A DNA stretch of 64,000 nt, from assembly GCA_934718275.1 (NCBI GenBank), contig CAKUZD010000004.1, positions 124,001 through 188,000 of the forward strand. Reading direction: 5' to 3'. Below the pieces are notes generated by a model. The model was not told where the DNA came from. It saw only the letters and a list, made by a program, of their open reading frames with translations, and did not search any database. How positions within the stretch are numbered: the first letter of the stretch is position 1; each line of letters starts with the position of its first letter. Made by a program: the position numbers and the translations under genes. This DNA comes from an uncultured Candidatus Melainabacteria bacterium (lineage in GTDB: Bacteria; Cyanobacteriota; Vampirovibrionia; Gastranaerophilales; Gastranaerophilaceae). This document shows positions 51,426-59,819 of the stretch, in pieces.

Positions 51426-52802
51426 TTAAAAACTAAAATTACCACCAATTTCTCCTTGGAAGTTGCCTCCTGAACCATAGTTAATATTTGAATTTAAAGT
51501 TAGTTTTTTACTTAATTTTATTTTTGAGCCTACATTCCAGTTTATATATTGGTTAGTAGAATTATTTTTCCATCTTTTGCCGGCTTCTAATTGGGTGTAA
51601 ACAACTGCATCTCCAAAGTTTTTCCCAACATTTTGAAATACTCCTATATTTCCGGAGAGCTGTTTAGTTTTAGTTTTCTGGGAATAATTTGTGGAATATT
51701 GCATTGAAGGTTCAAATATTGTATTGCAATTATTTATTCTATAAGCTCCGGATATTTCGGTGCTAAATGTTTTATTATCTTCTTGCTTCCCAAAGTCAAT
51801 ACGCGTACGAATTAGATAATCATTTGCAGAATTATGTTCATTACCATAGTAATTGTATGCTCCGTCAAGACTTGTGTTGTATCCGGAAAACTTACCATTA
51901 TCAAAAGATAGAGCCGTTTTTATTTCTCCGTTAAATCCACTGCTAAAGTCGCCATACTCATTTCTGTTTAAAGTTGCTCCTGTTTCAATTTGAAGGCTTT
52001 TATTAGTAATTGTTTCATTTGGTGTTTTTATATCTGTACTTGTATGTGCTACGCTTGTGTTATATTGATTTTCTTTCCCTTTAAAAGTTGTATTAATTTT
52101 ATTTGTTGTTGTTTTAACTTCTTCGTTTTGTGTTTTTGTATTTGAATATTCTGTTTTTACTTTTTTTAAATCGGCAGTTGCTATTATTTCTCTTGAATTA
52201 TTTTGGTTTTGATTAAAATCTGTTTTAATAAAATTGTTATTATCAATTCTGTACATTAGAGAGTTTTTGGTATAAAAACCTGTATCTTTAGAACTTCCAA
52301 TTTTAGTTTGATAATTAAATCTGTCTCCTGTTTCTACTAATTCTTCTTTTCTTTCTTGGTCTTGATTTTGAATGCCGGCAATATTGTCAGGGTTTATAAG
52401 TTGCTTTTTTATTTCAACATTTACAAATGTTTCATCATTGTCTTTATGAAAATTGGTATTTGTACTAACTCCATTGTCAAATTCTTTTTGAATATTTAAA
52501 TCTGCGTTATAATTAATCTTGTCATTATTATTGTTTAGTGTTGATTTTATAGAAATATTTTCTGTGTCTAAATTGTATGTTATGTTTTCAGAATGAGAGA
52601 TTTCTCCGTTATTATTTTCGATATTTGCATTGAGCGTGACATTTTTAATATTTTTTTCTAAAGTTAATCCGTAAGAACGTTGTATATTTCCTTTATCTTC
52701 TTTTTTCGATGCGCTGATATTGATATCTCCAATACTTGTGGGGATATTCTTTTCTCCTGTGGTTACAACTTCTGTATTAATTGGGGTTTCATCATTAAAC
52801 AA
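51426..52802 (-). CDS. Beta-rich, possibly outer-membrane-barrel protein
   Basis: A 458-residue Asn- and Thr-rich protein of alternating polar and hydrophobic residues (for example VTLNANIENNNGEI, KLTLNSNINYGSGG), as in beta barrels or stacked beta solenoids, ending in GNFSF with a terminal Phe like many barrel proteins. It has no signal peptide: it begins MFNDETPINTEVV from a TTG codon with AAGGAG 7 nt upstream. A barrel without a signal peptide is unusual; it could be a repeat protein of another kind. No Cys except one. Function unknown. Confidence 0.55.
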   Translation of the reverse strand: MFNDETPINTEVVTTGEKNIPTSIGDINISASKKEDKGNIQRSYGLTLEKNIKNVTLNANIENNNGEISHSENITYNLDTENISIKSTLNNNNDKINYNADLNIQKEFDNGVSTNTNFHKDNDETFVNVEIKKQLINPDNIAGIQNQDQERKEELVETGDRFNYQTKIGSSKDTGFYTKNSLMYRIDNNNFIKTDFNQNQNNSREIIATADLKKVKTEYSNTKTQNEEVKTTTNKINTTFKGKENQYNTSVAHTSTDIKTPNETITNKSLQIETGATLNRNEYGDFSSGFNGEIKTALSFDNGKFSGYNTSLDGAYNYYGNEHNSANDYLIRTRIDFGKQEDNKTFSTEISGAYRINNCNTIFEPSMQYSTNYSQKTKTKQLSGNIGVFQNVGKNFGDAVVYTQLEAGKRWKNNSTNQYINWNVGSKIKLSKKLTLNSNINYGSGGNFQGEIGGNFSF

Positions 52803-52907
52803 TATAAAGCTCCTTATATATAATATATAAAAAATATATAAAATGGGTATTGCTTATTCTGTTAGTTTTATTTACAAATGTTAAAATATGACTTTATTGA
52901 TGTTTAC

Positions 52908-52936
52908 TTGCTAAACTGTTATTTTTGTCATAAAAT
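52908..52936 (+). promoter_or_regulatory. Promoter of gatA
   Basis: TTGCTA at 52908-52913 and TAAAAT at 52931-52936 with a 17-bp spacer; AAGGAG follows before the ATG. Confidence 0.6.
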
Positions 52937-52965
52937 TTTCTCATAGAAATAGCTAAGGAGATAAT

Positions 52966-54429
52966 ATGAACGAGCTTTTAAAAAAATCAGCGACAGAACA
53001 AAGCAAAGCTTTAAAGAATAAAGAAATTTCGGCTGTAGAGCTTACAAATGCAGCATTTGAAAGAATTAATAATTTAGAAGATAAATTGGGTGCGTTTAAT
53101 TCTTTGACAAAAGAAATTGCACTTGACACAGCTAAAAAAGTTGATGAAAAAATTGCTAAAGGTGAAGAATTACCTTTGTTGGCAGGTGTTCCTCTTGCAT
53201 TAAAAGATAATATGAATTTGGTTGGTTCGAAAACAACTGCTTCCTCAAAAATATTGGAAAATTTTGTTTCTCCATTTAATGCAACAGTTACAGAAAAACT
53301 TTTAGGAAACTTGGTTCCGATTGTTGGAAAAGCAAACCTTGACGAATTTGCTATGGGGTCTTCAAATGAAAACTCTGCATTTAATAAAGTTCACAATCCT
53401 TGGGATTTGAATAAGGTTCCGGGAGGATCTTCAGGTGGGTCAGCTGCTTCTGTTTCTTCTTGTGAAGCAACTTTGGCTTTAGGTTCTGATACAGGTGGTT
53501 CAATCAGATTGCCTGCATCGTTCTGTGGAATTGTCGGTATGAAGCCAACTTACGGTAGAGTTTCAAGATATGGTTTAATCGCATTTGCATCTTCTTTAGA
53601 CCAAATAGGGCCTTTTGCAAGAACGGTTGAAGATGCTGCAAACTTACTTGAAGTAATTTCAGGCCATGACCCTAAAGATTCTACATCCCTAGATTTGCCG
53701 GTTGAACATTATGCGGCTCATTTGAATGATGATATTAAAGGGTTGAAAGTTGGTGTTATAAAAGAACTTATGACTGAAGGTTTGTCAGAAGATGTTCAAA
53801 AAGCTATGGAAAGAGCAATTGAAGATTACAAAAAATTGGGTGCAGAAATTGTTGAAATTTCATTACCTCATTTAAAATATTCAATTGGTATTTATTATAT
53901 TCTTGCAACAGCAGAATGTTCTTCAAACCTTGCAAGATTTGATGGTGTAAAATACGGATATAGAACTCCTAATGCTAAAACATTATTGGAAATGTATACA
54001 AAAACAAGAGCAGAGGGCTTTGGTCCGGAAGTTAAACGCCGTATAATGCTTGGAACTTACGCTTTATCATCAGGGTATTATGATGCATATTACAAAAAGG
54101 CTCAACAAATGAGAGCTTTGGTAACTCAAGATTTTGCAGAAGCATTCAAGAAGGTTGATATTTTAATTTCTCCAACTTGTCCAAACACTGCATTTGAACT
54201 TGGTGCTAAGTCGTCAGATCCGTTGCAAATGTATTTGACAGATATTGCAACAATTTCTGCTAATTTGGCAGGTATTCCGGGAATGAGTGTTCCTGCAGGA
54301 TTTGATAAAGATGGTATGCCGATTGGTTTACAAATCTTGGCTCCTCAATTGCAAGAAAGCAAATTGTTTAATGCAGCTCATAAATTTGAAAGAGCGAACG
54401 ATTATTATTTGCAACTGGCAAAAATTTAG
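52966..54429 (+). CDS. gatA: Aspartyl/glutamyl-tRNA amidotransferase subunit A
   Basis: A 487-residue amidase. The Ser-cisSer-Lys triad is present: Lys80 (ALKDNM), Ser155 in PGGSSGGSAA and Ser179 in DTGGSIRLPA. It releases ammonia from glutamine to amidate Glu-tRNA-Gln or Asp-tRNA-Asn within GatCAB. AAGGAG precedes the ATG. gatB and gatC are not adjacent in this window, so it is a stand-alone unit. Family length is normal. Confidence 0.95.
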   Translation: MNELLKKSATEQSKALKNKEISAVELTNAAFERINNLEDKLGAFNSLTKEIALDTAKKVDEKIAKGEELPLLAGVPLALKDNMNLVGSKTTASSKILENFVSPFNATVTEKLLGNLVPIVGKANLDEFAMGSSNENSAFNKVHNPWDLNKVPGGSSGGSAASVSSCEATLALGSDTGGSIRLPASFCGIVGMKPTYGRVSRYGLIAFASSLDQIGPFARTVEDAANLLEVISGHDPKDSTSLDLPVEHYAAHLNDDIKGLKVGVIKELMTEGLSEDVQKAMERAIEDYKKLGAEIVEISLPHLKYSIGIYYILATAECSSNLARFDGVKYGYRTPNAKTLLEMYTKTRAEGFGPEVKRRIMLGTYALSSGYYDAYYKKAQQMRALVTQDFAEAFKKVDILISPTCPNTAFELGAKSSDPLQMYLTDIATISANLAGIPGMSVPAGFDKDGMPIGLQILAPQLQESKLFNAAHKFERANDYYLQLAKI

Positions 54430-54443
54430 ATTAAAAATATTTT

Positions 54444-54476
54444 CTTAACCCTCCATTTTTATTATGGAGGGTTAAG
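54444..54476 (+). terminator. Strong hairpin after gatA
   Basis: CTTAACCCTCCAT and ATGGAGGGTTAAG form a perfect 13-bp stem with a 7-nt loop. The T tract is poor on the plus strand, so it may be a terminator or a 3'-end stabiliser. Confidence 0.75.
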
Positions 54477-54505
54477 TAATAAAAATTCTGTAATCAGAGG
54501 TAATT

Positions 54506-54916
54506 ATGCTAAATACGGAATATTTGACAAAATGTATAGAAACTCTTGAAAAATCTTATGCTTGTATTAAAACAGCGCAAGAGGGTTCTATTGATTATGG
54601 AATGTATAGAAATTCTCTCGTTAAGAGTTTTGAAATTACTCTGGAACAAAGTGGTAAACTCTTGAGAAAATGTTTAGCTCCATATTATGCGAGCAAAAAA
54701 ATTGTTGATAGTTTTACGTTTAAAGATTTGTTTAGGGAAGCTCATAAACATTCTTTGTTAAGTGAAGAAGAAATTGACCGTTGGTTTGTATATCGTAATA
54801 ATAGAAATAATACTGCTCATGATTACGGTAAAGCTTTTGCGGAAGAAACATTAAGCTTGATGGATAGCTTTTTAAAAGATGTTTATCATTTGAAAGAAAT
54901 AATTGAACATGAGTAA
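54506..54916 (+). CDS. HEPN-domain protein (HI0074-like) paired with a nucleotidyltransferase
   Basis: A 136-residue helical protein of the HEPN family, often called nucleotidyltransferase substrate-binding protein. The Rx4-6H motif is RNNTAH in YRNNRNNTAHDYG. Many such proteins are RNA-cutting toxins kept off by an AMP-adding partner. AGAGG lies before the ATG. It overlaps the next gene by 8 nt, the standard operon for this pair. Confidence 0.85.
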   Translation: MLNTEYLTKCIETLEKSYACIKTAQEGSIDYGMYRNSLVKSFEITLEQSGKLLRKCLAPYYASKKIVDSFTFKDLFREAHKHSLLSEEEIDRWFVYRNNRNNTAHDYGKAFAEETLSLMDSFLKDVYHLKEIIEHE

Positions 54917-55232
54917 ACTTTTATTAAAACCAAAACATCATAAAATGTTGGTTGATATTTTTGATAATTATTGTCCGAAAGCTGAGATTTGGGCTTATGG
55001 AAGTCGTTTGAACGGTGATGCTCATTCTGGAAGTGACTTGGATTTGGTTGTAAAAAGTTTTAATTCTAATGATGTTTATTTGTATGAATTAAAAGAACTT
55101 TTAGCAGAGAGTGACATTCCTTTTATGGTCGATATTCATGAATTTGAATATTTACCAAAATCGTTTCAAGAAGAAATTGAAAGAGATTATGAAGTAATTT
55201 ACCCTGTTTCGACTGTTAACCTCTGTGGATAA
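54909..55232 (+). CDS. Minimal nucleotidyltransferase (MNT) antitoxin-like protein
   Basis: A 107-residue minimal nucleotidyltransferase with the GSx10DxD motif (GSRLNGDAHSGSDLD) and a third acidic residue in MVDIHEFEYL. It may inactivate its HEPN partner by adding AMP, as described for MntA/HepT pairs. The ATG at 54909 sits inside the HEPN stop region (ATGAGTAA); an upstream TTG is not preferred. Its 3' end overlaps the convergent membrane-protein gene by 17 bp. Confidence 0.85.
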   Translation: MSKLLLKPKHHKMLVDIFDNYCPKAEIWAYGSRLNGDAHSGSDLDLVVKSFNSNDVYLYELKELLAESDIPFMVDIHEFEYLPKSFQEEIERDYEVIYPVSTVNLCG

Positions 55233-55842
55233 TCATGCTTAAAAAGTTTATACATTTTTCCCAGTTTGCCATGTAAAAAACTAAGGCAAGAATAAAAATT
55301 GCGTTTTCTACAATTTTAGCGGTGATATTTTTTTCTTCTATTCCTGCGTATGATACTGGGATAATTGTTTTTTCTAAGGTTTTAATAAGTTTTTTTAATG
55401 TTTTAACAAATTGAATATTAACGTTATATTGTGTTTTATCATTTAAGTATATTATCAAATCAGTGTTTGTAAAACTTTCTCTAGCCAAAGGGGAAAGCGG
55501 TTTTTCTTTATATTCAACAACGTCAATAAGTTTTATATCTTCAAAGTTGATTTTAACTGAGTCATTAAGTTTTAAAAGTTCCTTATCCAAGTCAATTGTA
55601 ATAAATTTATATTTCCCAAAATTCCATTTTTTTACGACAATTTTGTTATATATAATCCAAGCATTGAATAAAATTATCGTTAGCCAAAATGTAATTTTTG
55701 CTTGAATAAAAAATGCAAAGAATATATACAAGGATTTGTATAATGAAAATATCAAGCATATATTTGCAAGAATAATTATTTTTATATTAGGATTAAAAAT
55801 AATAGAATTTTTTAGTAAAAGTTTGAATTTTTTGATATTCAT
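55216..55842 (-). CDS. Unknown membrane protein
   Basis: A 208-residue protein with two N-terminal hydrophobic helices (about 20-70), a soluble middle with alternating strands (KFITIDLDKELLKLNDSVKI) that could be a small PH-like beta fold, and one C-terminal helix (about 178-200). TATAAT ends 6 nt before the ATG with no Shine-Dalgarno site. The function is not known; the PH-like idea is weak. Confidence 0.6.
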   Translation of the reverse strand: MNIKKFKLLLKNSIIFNPNIKIIILANICLIFSLYKSLYIFFAFFIQAKITFWLTIILFNAWIIYNKIVVKKWNFGKYKFITIDLDKELLKLNDSVKINFEDIKLIDVVEYKEKPLSPLARESFTNTDLIIYLNDKTQYNVNIQFVKTLKKLIKTLEKTIIPVSYAGIEEKNITAKIVENAIFILALVFYMANWEKCINFLSMIIHRG

Positions 55843-55848
55843 TATTTT

Positions 55849-55854
55849 ATTATA
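55849..55854 (-). promoter_or_regulatory. -10 box of the membrane-protein gene, leaderless type
   Basis: TATAAT on the minus strand ends 6 nt before the ATG at 55842, with TTGCAA 16 bp upstream as a possible -35. Confidence 0.55.
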
Positions 55855-55881
55855 AAGTTTATTTTGAAATTTGCAATAGAT

Positions 55882-56103
55882 TTATAATTCTATTTCTTCA
55901 AAAAATTTTTCCATTGGAATATTGAGAAGTTTTGCCATTTTAAAAAGTACAATTGCTGTTGGTGATGTCAAGCCCTGTTCTAATTTGCTTACATAGCTTA
56001 AACTCATATCAATTTTTTCTGCGAATTCTTCTTGTGTGATGTTTTTTCTAATTCGTTCGATTTTTATATTACGCCCAAGTTTTAATTTAATATTATCTTT
56101 CAT
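55882..56103 (-). CDS. XRE-family transcriptional regulator
   Basis: A 73-residue single-domain HTH protein of the Cro/C1 type: LGRNIKIERIRKNITQEEFAEKIDMSLSYVSKLEQGLTSPT with the recognition helix at SLSYVSKLEQG, then a short dimer tail (PMEKFFEEIEL). The ATG at 56103 gives the normal N-terminus; the longer frame is spurious. No Shine-Dalgarno site; TATAAT ends 6 nt upstream. It is divergent from a pilin-like gene whose transcription start carries a perfect palindrome, its likely operator. Confidence 0.88.
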   Translation of the reverse strand: MKDNIKLKLGRNIKIERIRKNITQEEFAEKIDMSLSYVSKLEQGLTSPTAIVLFKMAKLLNIPMEKFFEEIEL

Positions 56104-56109
56104 TAGTGA

Positions 56110-56115
56110 ATTATA
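56110..56115 (-). promoter_or_regulatory. -10 box of the XRE gene, leaderless type
   Basis: TATAAT on the minus strand ends 6 nt before the ATG. It lies 5 bp from the -35 of the divergent pilin promoter. Confidence 0.55.
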
Positions 56116-56120
56116 TAATC

Positions 56121-56149
56121 TTGACAAAATTTTAATAAGGGAATATAAT
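56121..56149 (+). promoter_or_regulatory. Perfect consensus promoter of the pilin-like gene
   Basis: TTGACA at 56121-56126 and TATAAT at 56144-56149 with exactly 17 bp between. Transcription should begin at about 56156. Confidence 0.85.
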
Positions 56150-56155
56150 GACAAT

Positions 56156-56175
56156 AATATCAATATATTGATATT
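56156..56175. promoter_or_regulatory. 20-bp perfect palindrome, probable XRE operator
   Basis: AATATCAATATATTGATATT is self-complementary over all 20 bases. It begins where the pilin transcript should start, so a bound repressor would block initiation or escape. The neighbouring XRE protein is the obvious candidate to bind it; this is inferred. Confidence 0.65.
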
Positions 56176-56204
56176 TACTAATAACATGTTGATAGGAGTT
56201 TTAC

Positions 56205-56846
56205 ATGAAATTAAAAGCATTTACATTAGCAGAAATTCTGATTACACTTGGCATAATTGGAGTTGTTGCTTCTTTGACTTTGCCTGTATTAATAGAGGAG
56301 CACCAAAAAAAAGAAACAGTTGCAAAATTGAAGGCTTTTAATTCAATAATGGGGCAAGCTTTTCAGCTATCAAAAACTGAAAACGGGGATTGGAGTACTT
56401 GGGATAATAATTATTTTGGAAATGGTGGCCCCGGATATGATTGGACTAGTGGAGATGGAAATGAGCAATTGAAATGGCTTGAAAAATATGTTTTGCCTTA
56501 TTTAAAAATTACTGAAACCAGTGTAAAAGGTAAATATGCAATTGTGGGTTTGGCAAATGGTTCAGGTTTTTCTAATTATAATAGTGTTTATTTCTTTTGT
56601 TTGAAATTTTCTGATTGTAAAAAAACTACTGAAACTTGGAATTCAAGAGACCGGTTTATATTTGAGTTTAATAGAACTGTTGGTTTTGAGCCTTATGGCG
56701 GACGAGGTTTTACTTCAAGAGATGATATTATAAATCATCCTAATGGAGAGCATGCTTGCAACAAGAAAAAAGGAACCGGACTTTGTGCTAAATTGATAGA
56801 ATATGACGGATGGGAAATCCGAAAAGACTATCCTTGGAAAAAATAA
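56205..56846 (+). CDS. Type IV pilin-like protein
   Basis: A 213-residue prepilin-type protein. The N-terminus MKLKAFTLAEILITLGIIG is a type III signal with Ala rather than Gly before the cleaved Phe and the Glu at +5, followed by a hydrophobic helix. The large C-terminal domain is Gly- and Asn-rich with four or more Cys that may form disulfides. It could be a minor pilin or pseudopilin or an adhesin. GGAG lies before the ATG. A consensus promoter and an operator-like palindrome suggest tight control by the divergent XRE regulator. Confidence 0.85.
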   Translation: MKLKAFTLAEILITLGIIGVVASLTLPVLIEEHQKKETVAKLKAFNSIMGQAFQLSKTENGDWSTWDNNYFGNGGPGYDWTSGDGNEQLKWLEKYVLPYLKITETSVKGKYAIVGLANGSGFSNYNSVYFFCLKFSDCKKTTETWNSRDRFIFEFNRTVGFEPYGGRGFTSRDDIINHPNGEHACNKKKGTGLCAKLIEYDGWEIRKDYPWKK

Positions 56847-56855
56847 ATTAAGATT

Positions 56856-59807
56856 TTAGATTTCAATATCATTCATTGAGCAGAAGGTTGCAAGTGATTT
56901 ACCGGATTGTTTTACTTCTTTTAAAATATAAATATTTTTAGTTTGAGCAACCAATTCTTCTGCTTGCCTGTACATTCTTTCTGCATTTTTCAAATGTTCT
57001 ATTTGGTCAGGAGATTTGATAAGTCCAAGTTCTTGATAATATTTCCCGTATAAAACGTAGAGTCTGGATAATAAATCATTCATGTTGAATTTTTTTGCAA
57101 GTGAAATTGCAGTATCAATATGTATTTTTGCTGTTTCAAAGTCTGATGTTGTTATAGCACATTTTGCAATTACCATTTTTAGTAAGATTGAGAAGAAGTA
57201 ACTGTCAATTTTTGGATTTTGTGCAACTTCAAGAGCCTGTTCTGCAATTTCAATAGCATTTTCAGGGCCTTCAGTTATTAGTGTTGCATCTGCTATTAAT
57301 AACCAGGTCAAAAGTGCTCCCACAGCCATTTTTTCTTTAGCAAAATATGCAATTTGGTCATTATATATTTCAACTGCTTGTTTGGTGTTACCGTTATCTT
57401 TGAATACTTTGCCTAATAATGTTTTTAGTATGTTTTTTGTAAAATTATCCCCATTGTTGTTTGCAAAAGTCACTATTTGGAATAATTCTTCCTGAATTCC
57501 ATCGTATTGTTTTCTAAAGAAATTGTTGATAATGTTGATGAAATTCCAACGAAGAATAGTTTCATTATCCATTACATTATCTTGGTATGTTTTTAAGACT
57601 TCTTCCAACATTTGTTCTGACGCTTTGAAGTTTCCTTTCATGGTATTTGCAAAAGCGAGAGTAATTTTACATTTGCATATAAATAGATTATCTTGAATTT
57701 GATTTCTTTCAATGATATCAAATAATATTGTTAAAATTTCAAATGAGCGGTCATTTCCTTGCATTACAAGAGCATTTGCAAGAATTAAGTATGTTTTTAG
57801 CCAAGTTTCATATATAAAACCGAGTTTTGTATCTTTTGCATTTTGTTTTTTGCTGAAATATTGATCTAAAACAGGCATAATTTCATTGTCAACCATATTT
57901 ATAATTTGCCCGCAATTTCCTATATTTAATAGAGCATTTAGCTTTGTTACTTTAAGCAAAACAGTTTCAATTTTATTTTCAGGTTTAACTTTTTTTAGAA
58001 CTGAGTCAACACATTCAACTTCTCCAAAGTAGTTTCCTGTTTTTCTGCAGCAGGAAGCCAAATATGCGAGAAGTTCTATTTCTTTAGGATAATTTCCCGC
58101 AGTTTGAGCATTTGAAATAGCATCAGGCAAATATTCGATTGCTTCTGTCGGGCTGGAGTTTGCTAAAAGTTTTCCAAGGCGCTCTGATATATTGTATCTG
58201 ATTTTCAATGTTTGTGATTCATCAAACTCATTTAACAATGCTAGAGACTGCTTCTGTGAGATTGAATATAAATTTAAATCACCAATATATGAAGCTAATC
58301 TTGTGTTTTTAGTCCAAATTTCAAATGCTAATTGTGGTTGTTTAAGGTTTTGTGCAATAATTCCGAGGATGGCATGTGAATTAAGCGTAAAACCTGTCAA
58401 ATGTTTAAATATCTTTTTGTTTATTTCATTATAGTTATCTGCATTTTTGGTCGTTTTTAGAACGGTTTCCCATAATAATTGAGAACTGAATTCGCAATAA
58501 ATATCATTTAGTGGTGTAATATAATCCATTTTTTTTAGGTAAACCATAACATCTAAAAATGTTTCGTTATCCACGTCAAATATTTCTTTAACCAAATTCA
58601 TATTAATTTTATCGCCGATGATTGCAGAACCAAGTAAAATGTCATAAGCAATAGGATTTATGTGAGACAAGAGTTCAAGTCTTAGTTCCAAAAGCGCATT
58701 AAATGTAGATGCAAGTTGAAATTCATTTCCACAAAGCTGACAATCAAAGCAAAGATTAAGAGCATGATTTATGTATGAAGGATTTCCTTTGCTGATACTG
58801 TAAATTTCTTGCAATTCAGATTGATTTAGTTCAGGAAAACCCTCTATTTTTGTTGTTTTTTGTTCTACTAACATCCTGATTTGTGCAAATTCAAGTGGCG
58901 CAATCCCAACGTCAAGATATATATTTTCGTCTTTATTTTCAGGAAAATAAAAATAACCTTTTGAAGGTTTTGGTTCATTATATAACATTAAGAGTTTTAA
59001 ATTGTCCCAAATATTTTCTTTTTTTATCAACCTGCTTAAGAATTCGTAAGAAAAACCATCAATAAAATCAAAGTTATCAATAACTATTACAAATTTTCCT
59101 AAAGATGTAATTTTATCAAAAATTTTATTCAGAAAATTAAATGTATTATTTTTGTTTGCAACTATATCTTCAAACTTACCGTCTTTGCTTGGATATAAAA
59201 AGTTAATGAGGTCAAATATTTCACTCCCGCTTAGTTCCGGAAATTCATTTTTAAAAAATCTTGATGAATCTTTTTTAAACTGTAAATTATACAGGCAAAA
59301 ATTCGGCATATTAAAAATGTTTAACAAAATATCTTGAATAAGTCCGCCCGGAGTGATTTGTGTAATTGCGGTACATTTTCCGTAAAGCCAAGAATAATTT
59401 TTGCAATCATTCATGATAGCTTTTAGAACAACGGTTTTCCCTATACCCTTTTCCCCGCTTAATGAAAAAATTTTCTTATCGCTAGAATTTATGCCTCTAA
59501 CAAGGATATTTTTGGCACTCTGTTGAGAAACCAGATTGGCAGGGTTTTCGAGTTTTATATTATTTTCTTTTATTTTGGGTCTATTTAAAGAATAGCCACA
59601 TTTTCTACATCTTATGGTATTTGGAAAATTTACGCTATTACAATTTGGGCAAAGTTTTAGAATTTCTTCACCACAATTTTTGCATGTAAAATCAAATATG
59701 GAATTAACAGTATTACAATTTTTGCAAACTAAACCGGTGCGAGCCTTACAATAAGGGCACTTCAAAGTATTGTCAGGAATGACTTTTTTACATACTGGAC
59801 ACTTCAT
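56856..59807 (-). CDS. Zinc-ribbon, P-loop ATPase and helical-repeat protein (STAND-like)
   Basis: A 983-residue protein. Residues 1-72 hold six CxxC pairs (3/6, 17/20, 28/31, 42/45, 53/56, 67/70), forming about three zinc ribbons. An ATPase domain follows with Walker A GEKGIGKT (118-125) and Walker B FVIVIDNFD (239-247). The rest, about residues 480-960, is helical repeats of the TPR kind. This order suggests a STAND-type switch or regulatory ATPase that binds a partner by the repeats. It is the last gene of an operon with a sigma-like factor and a TonB-like membrane protein, 12 bp after the sigma gene. Its target is unknown. Confidence 0.8.
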   Translation of the reverse strand: MKCPVCKKVIPDNTLKCPYCKARTGLVCKNCNTVNSIFDFTCKNCGEEILKLCPNCNSVNFPNTIRCRKCGYSLNRPKIKENNIKLENPANLVSQQSAKNILVRGINSSDKKIFSLSGEKGIGKTVVLKAIMNDCKNYSWLYGKCTAITQITPGGLIQDILLNIFNMPNFCLYNLQFKKDSSRFFKNEFPELSGSEIFDLINFLYPSKDGKFEDIVANKNNTFNFLNKIFDKITSLGKFVIVIDNFDFIDGFSYEFLSRLIKKENIWDNLKLLMLYNEPKPSKGYFYFPENKDENIYLDVGIAPLEFAQIRMLVEQKTTKIEGFPELNQSELQEIYSISKGNPSYINHALNLCFDCQLCGNEFQLASTFNALLELRLELLSHINPIAYDILLGSAIIGDKINMNLVKEIFDVDNETFLDVMVYLKKMDYITPLNDIYCEFSSQLLWETVLKTTKNADNYNEINKKIFKHLTGFTLNSHAILGIIAQNLKQPQLAFEIWTKNTRLASYIGDLNLYSISQKQSLALLNEFDESQTLKIRYNISERLGKLLANSSPTEAIEYLPDAISNAQTAGNYPKEIELLAYLASCCRKTGNYFGEVECVDSVLKKVKPENKIETVLLKVTKLNALLNIGNCGQIINMVDNEIMPVLDQYFSKKQNAKDTKLGFIYETWLKTYLILANALVMQGNDRSFEILTILFDIIERNQIQDNLFICKCKITLAFANTMKGNFKASEQMLEEVLKTYQDNVMDNETILRWNFINIINNFFRKQYDGIQEELFQIVTFANNNGDNFTKNILKTLLGKVFKDNGNTKQAVEIYNDQIAYFAKEKMAVGALLTWLLIADATLITEGPENAIEIAEQALEVAQNPKIDSYFFSILLKMVIAKCAITTSDFETAKIHIDTAISLAKKFNMNDLLSRLYVLYGKYYQELGLIKSPDQIEHLKNAERMYRQAEELVAQTKNIYILKEVKQSGKSLATFCSMNDIEI

Positions 59808-59819
59808 TATATAAAAACC

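Noticed and set aside
54444..54476. Riboswitch upstream of the HEPN gene
   Set aside because: It is a simple perfect hairpin directly after gatA, best read as a terminator or 3'-end structure.
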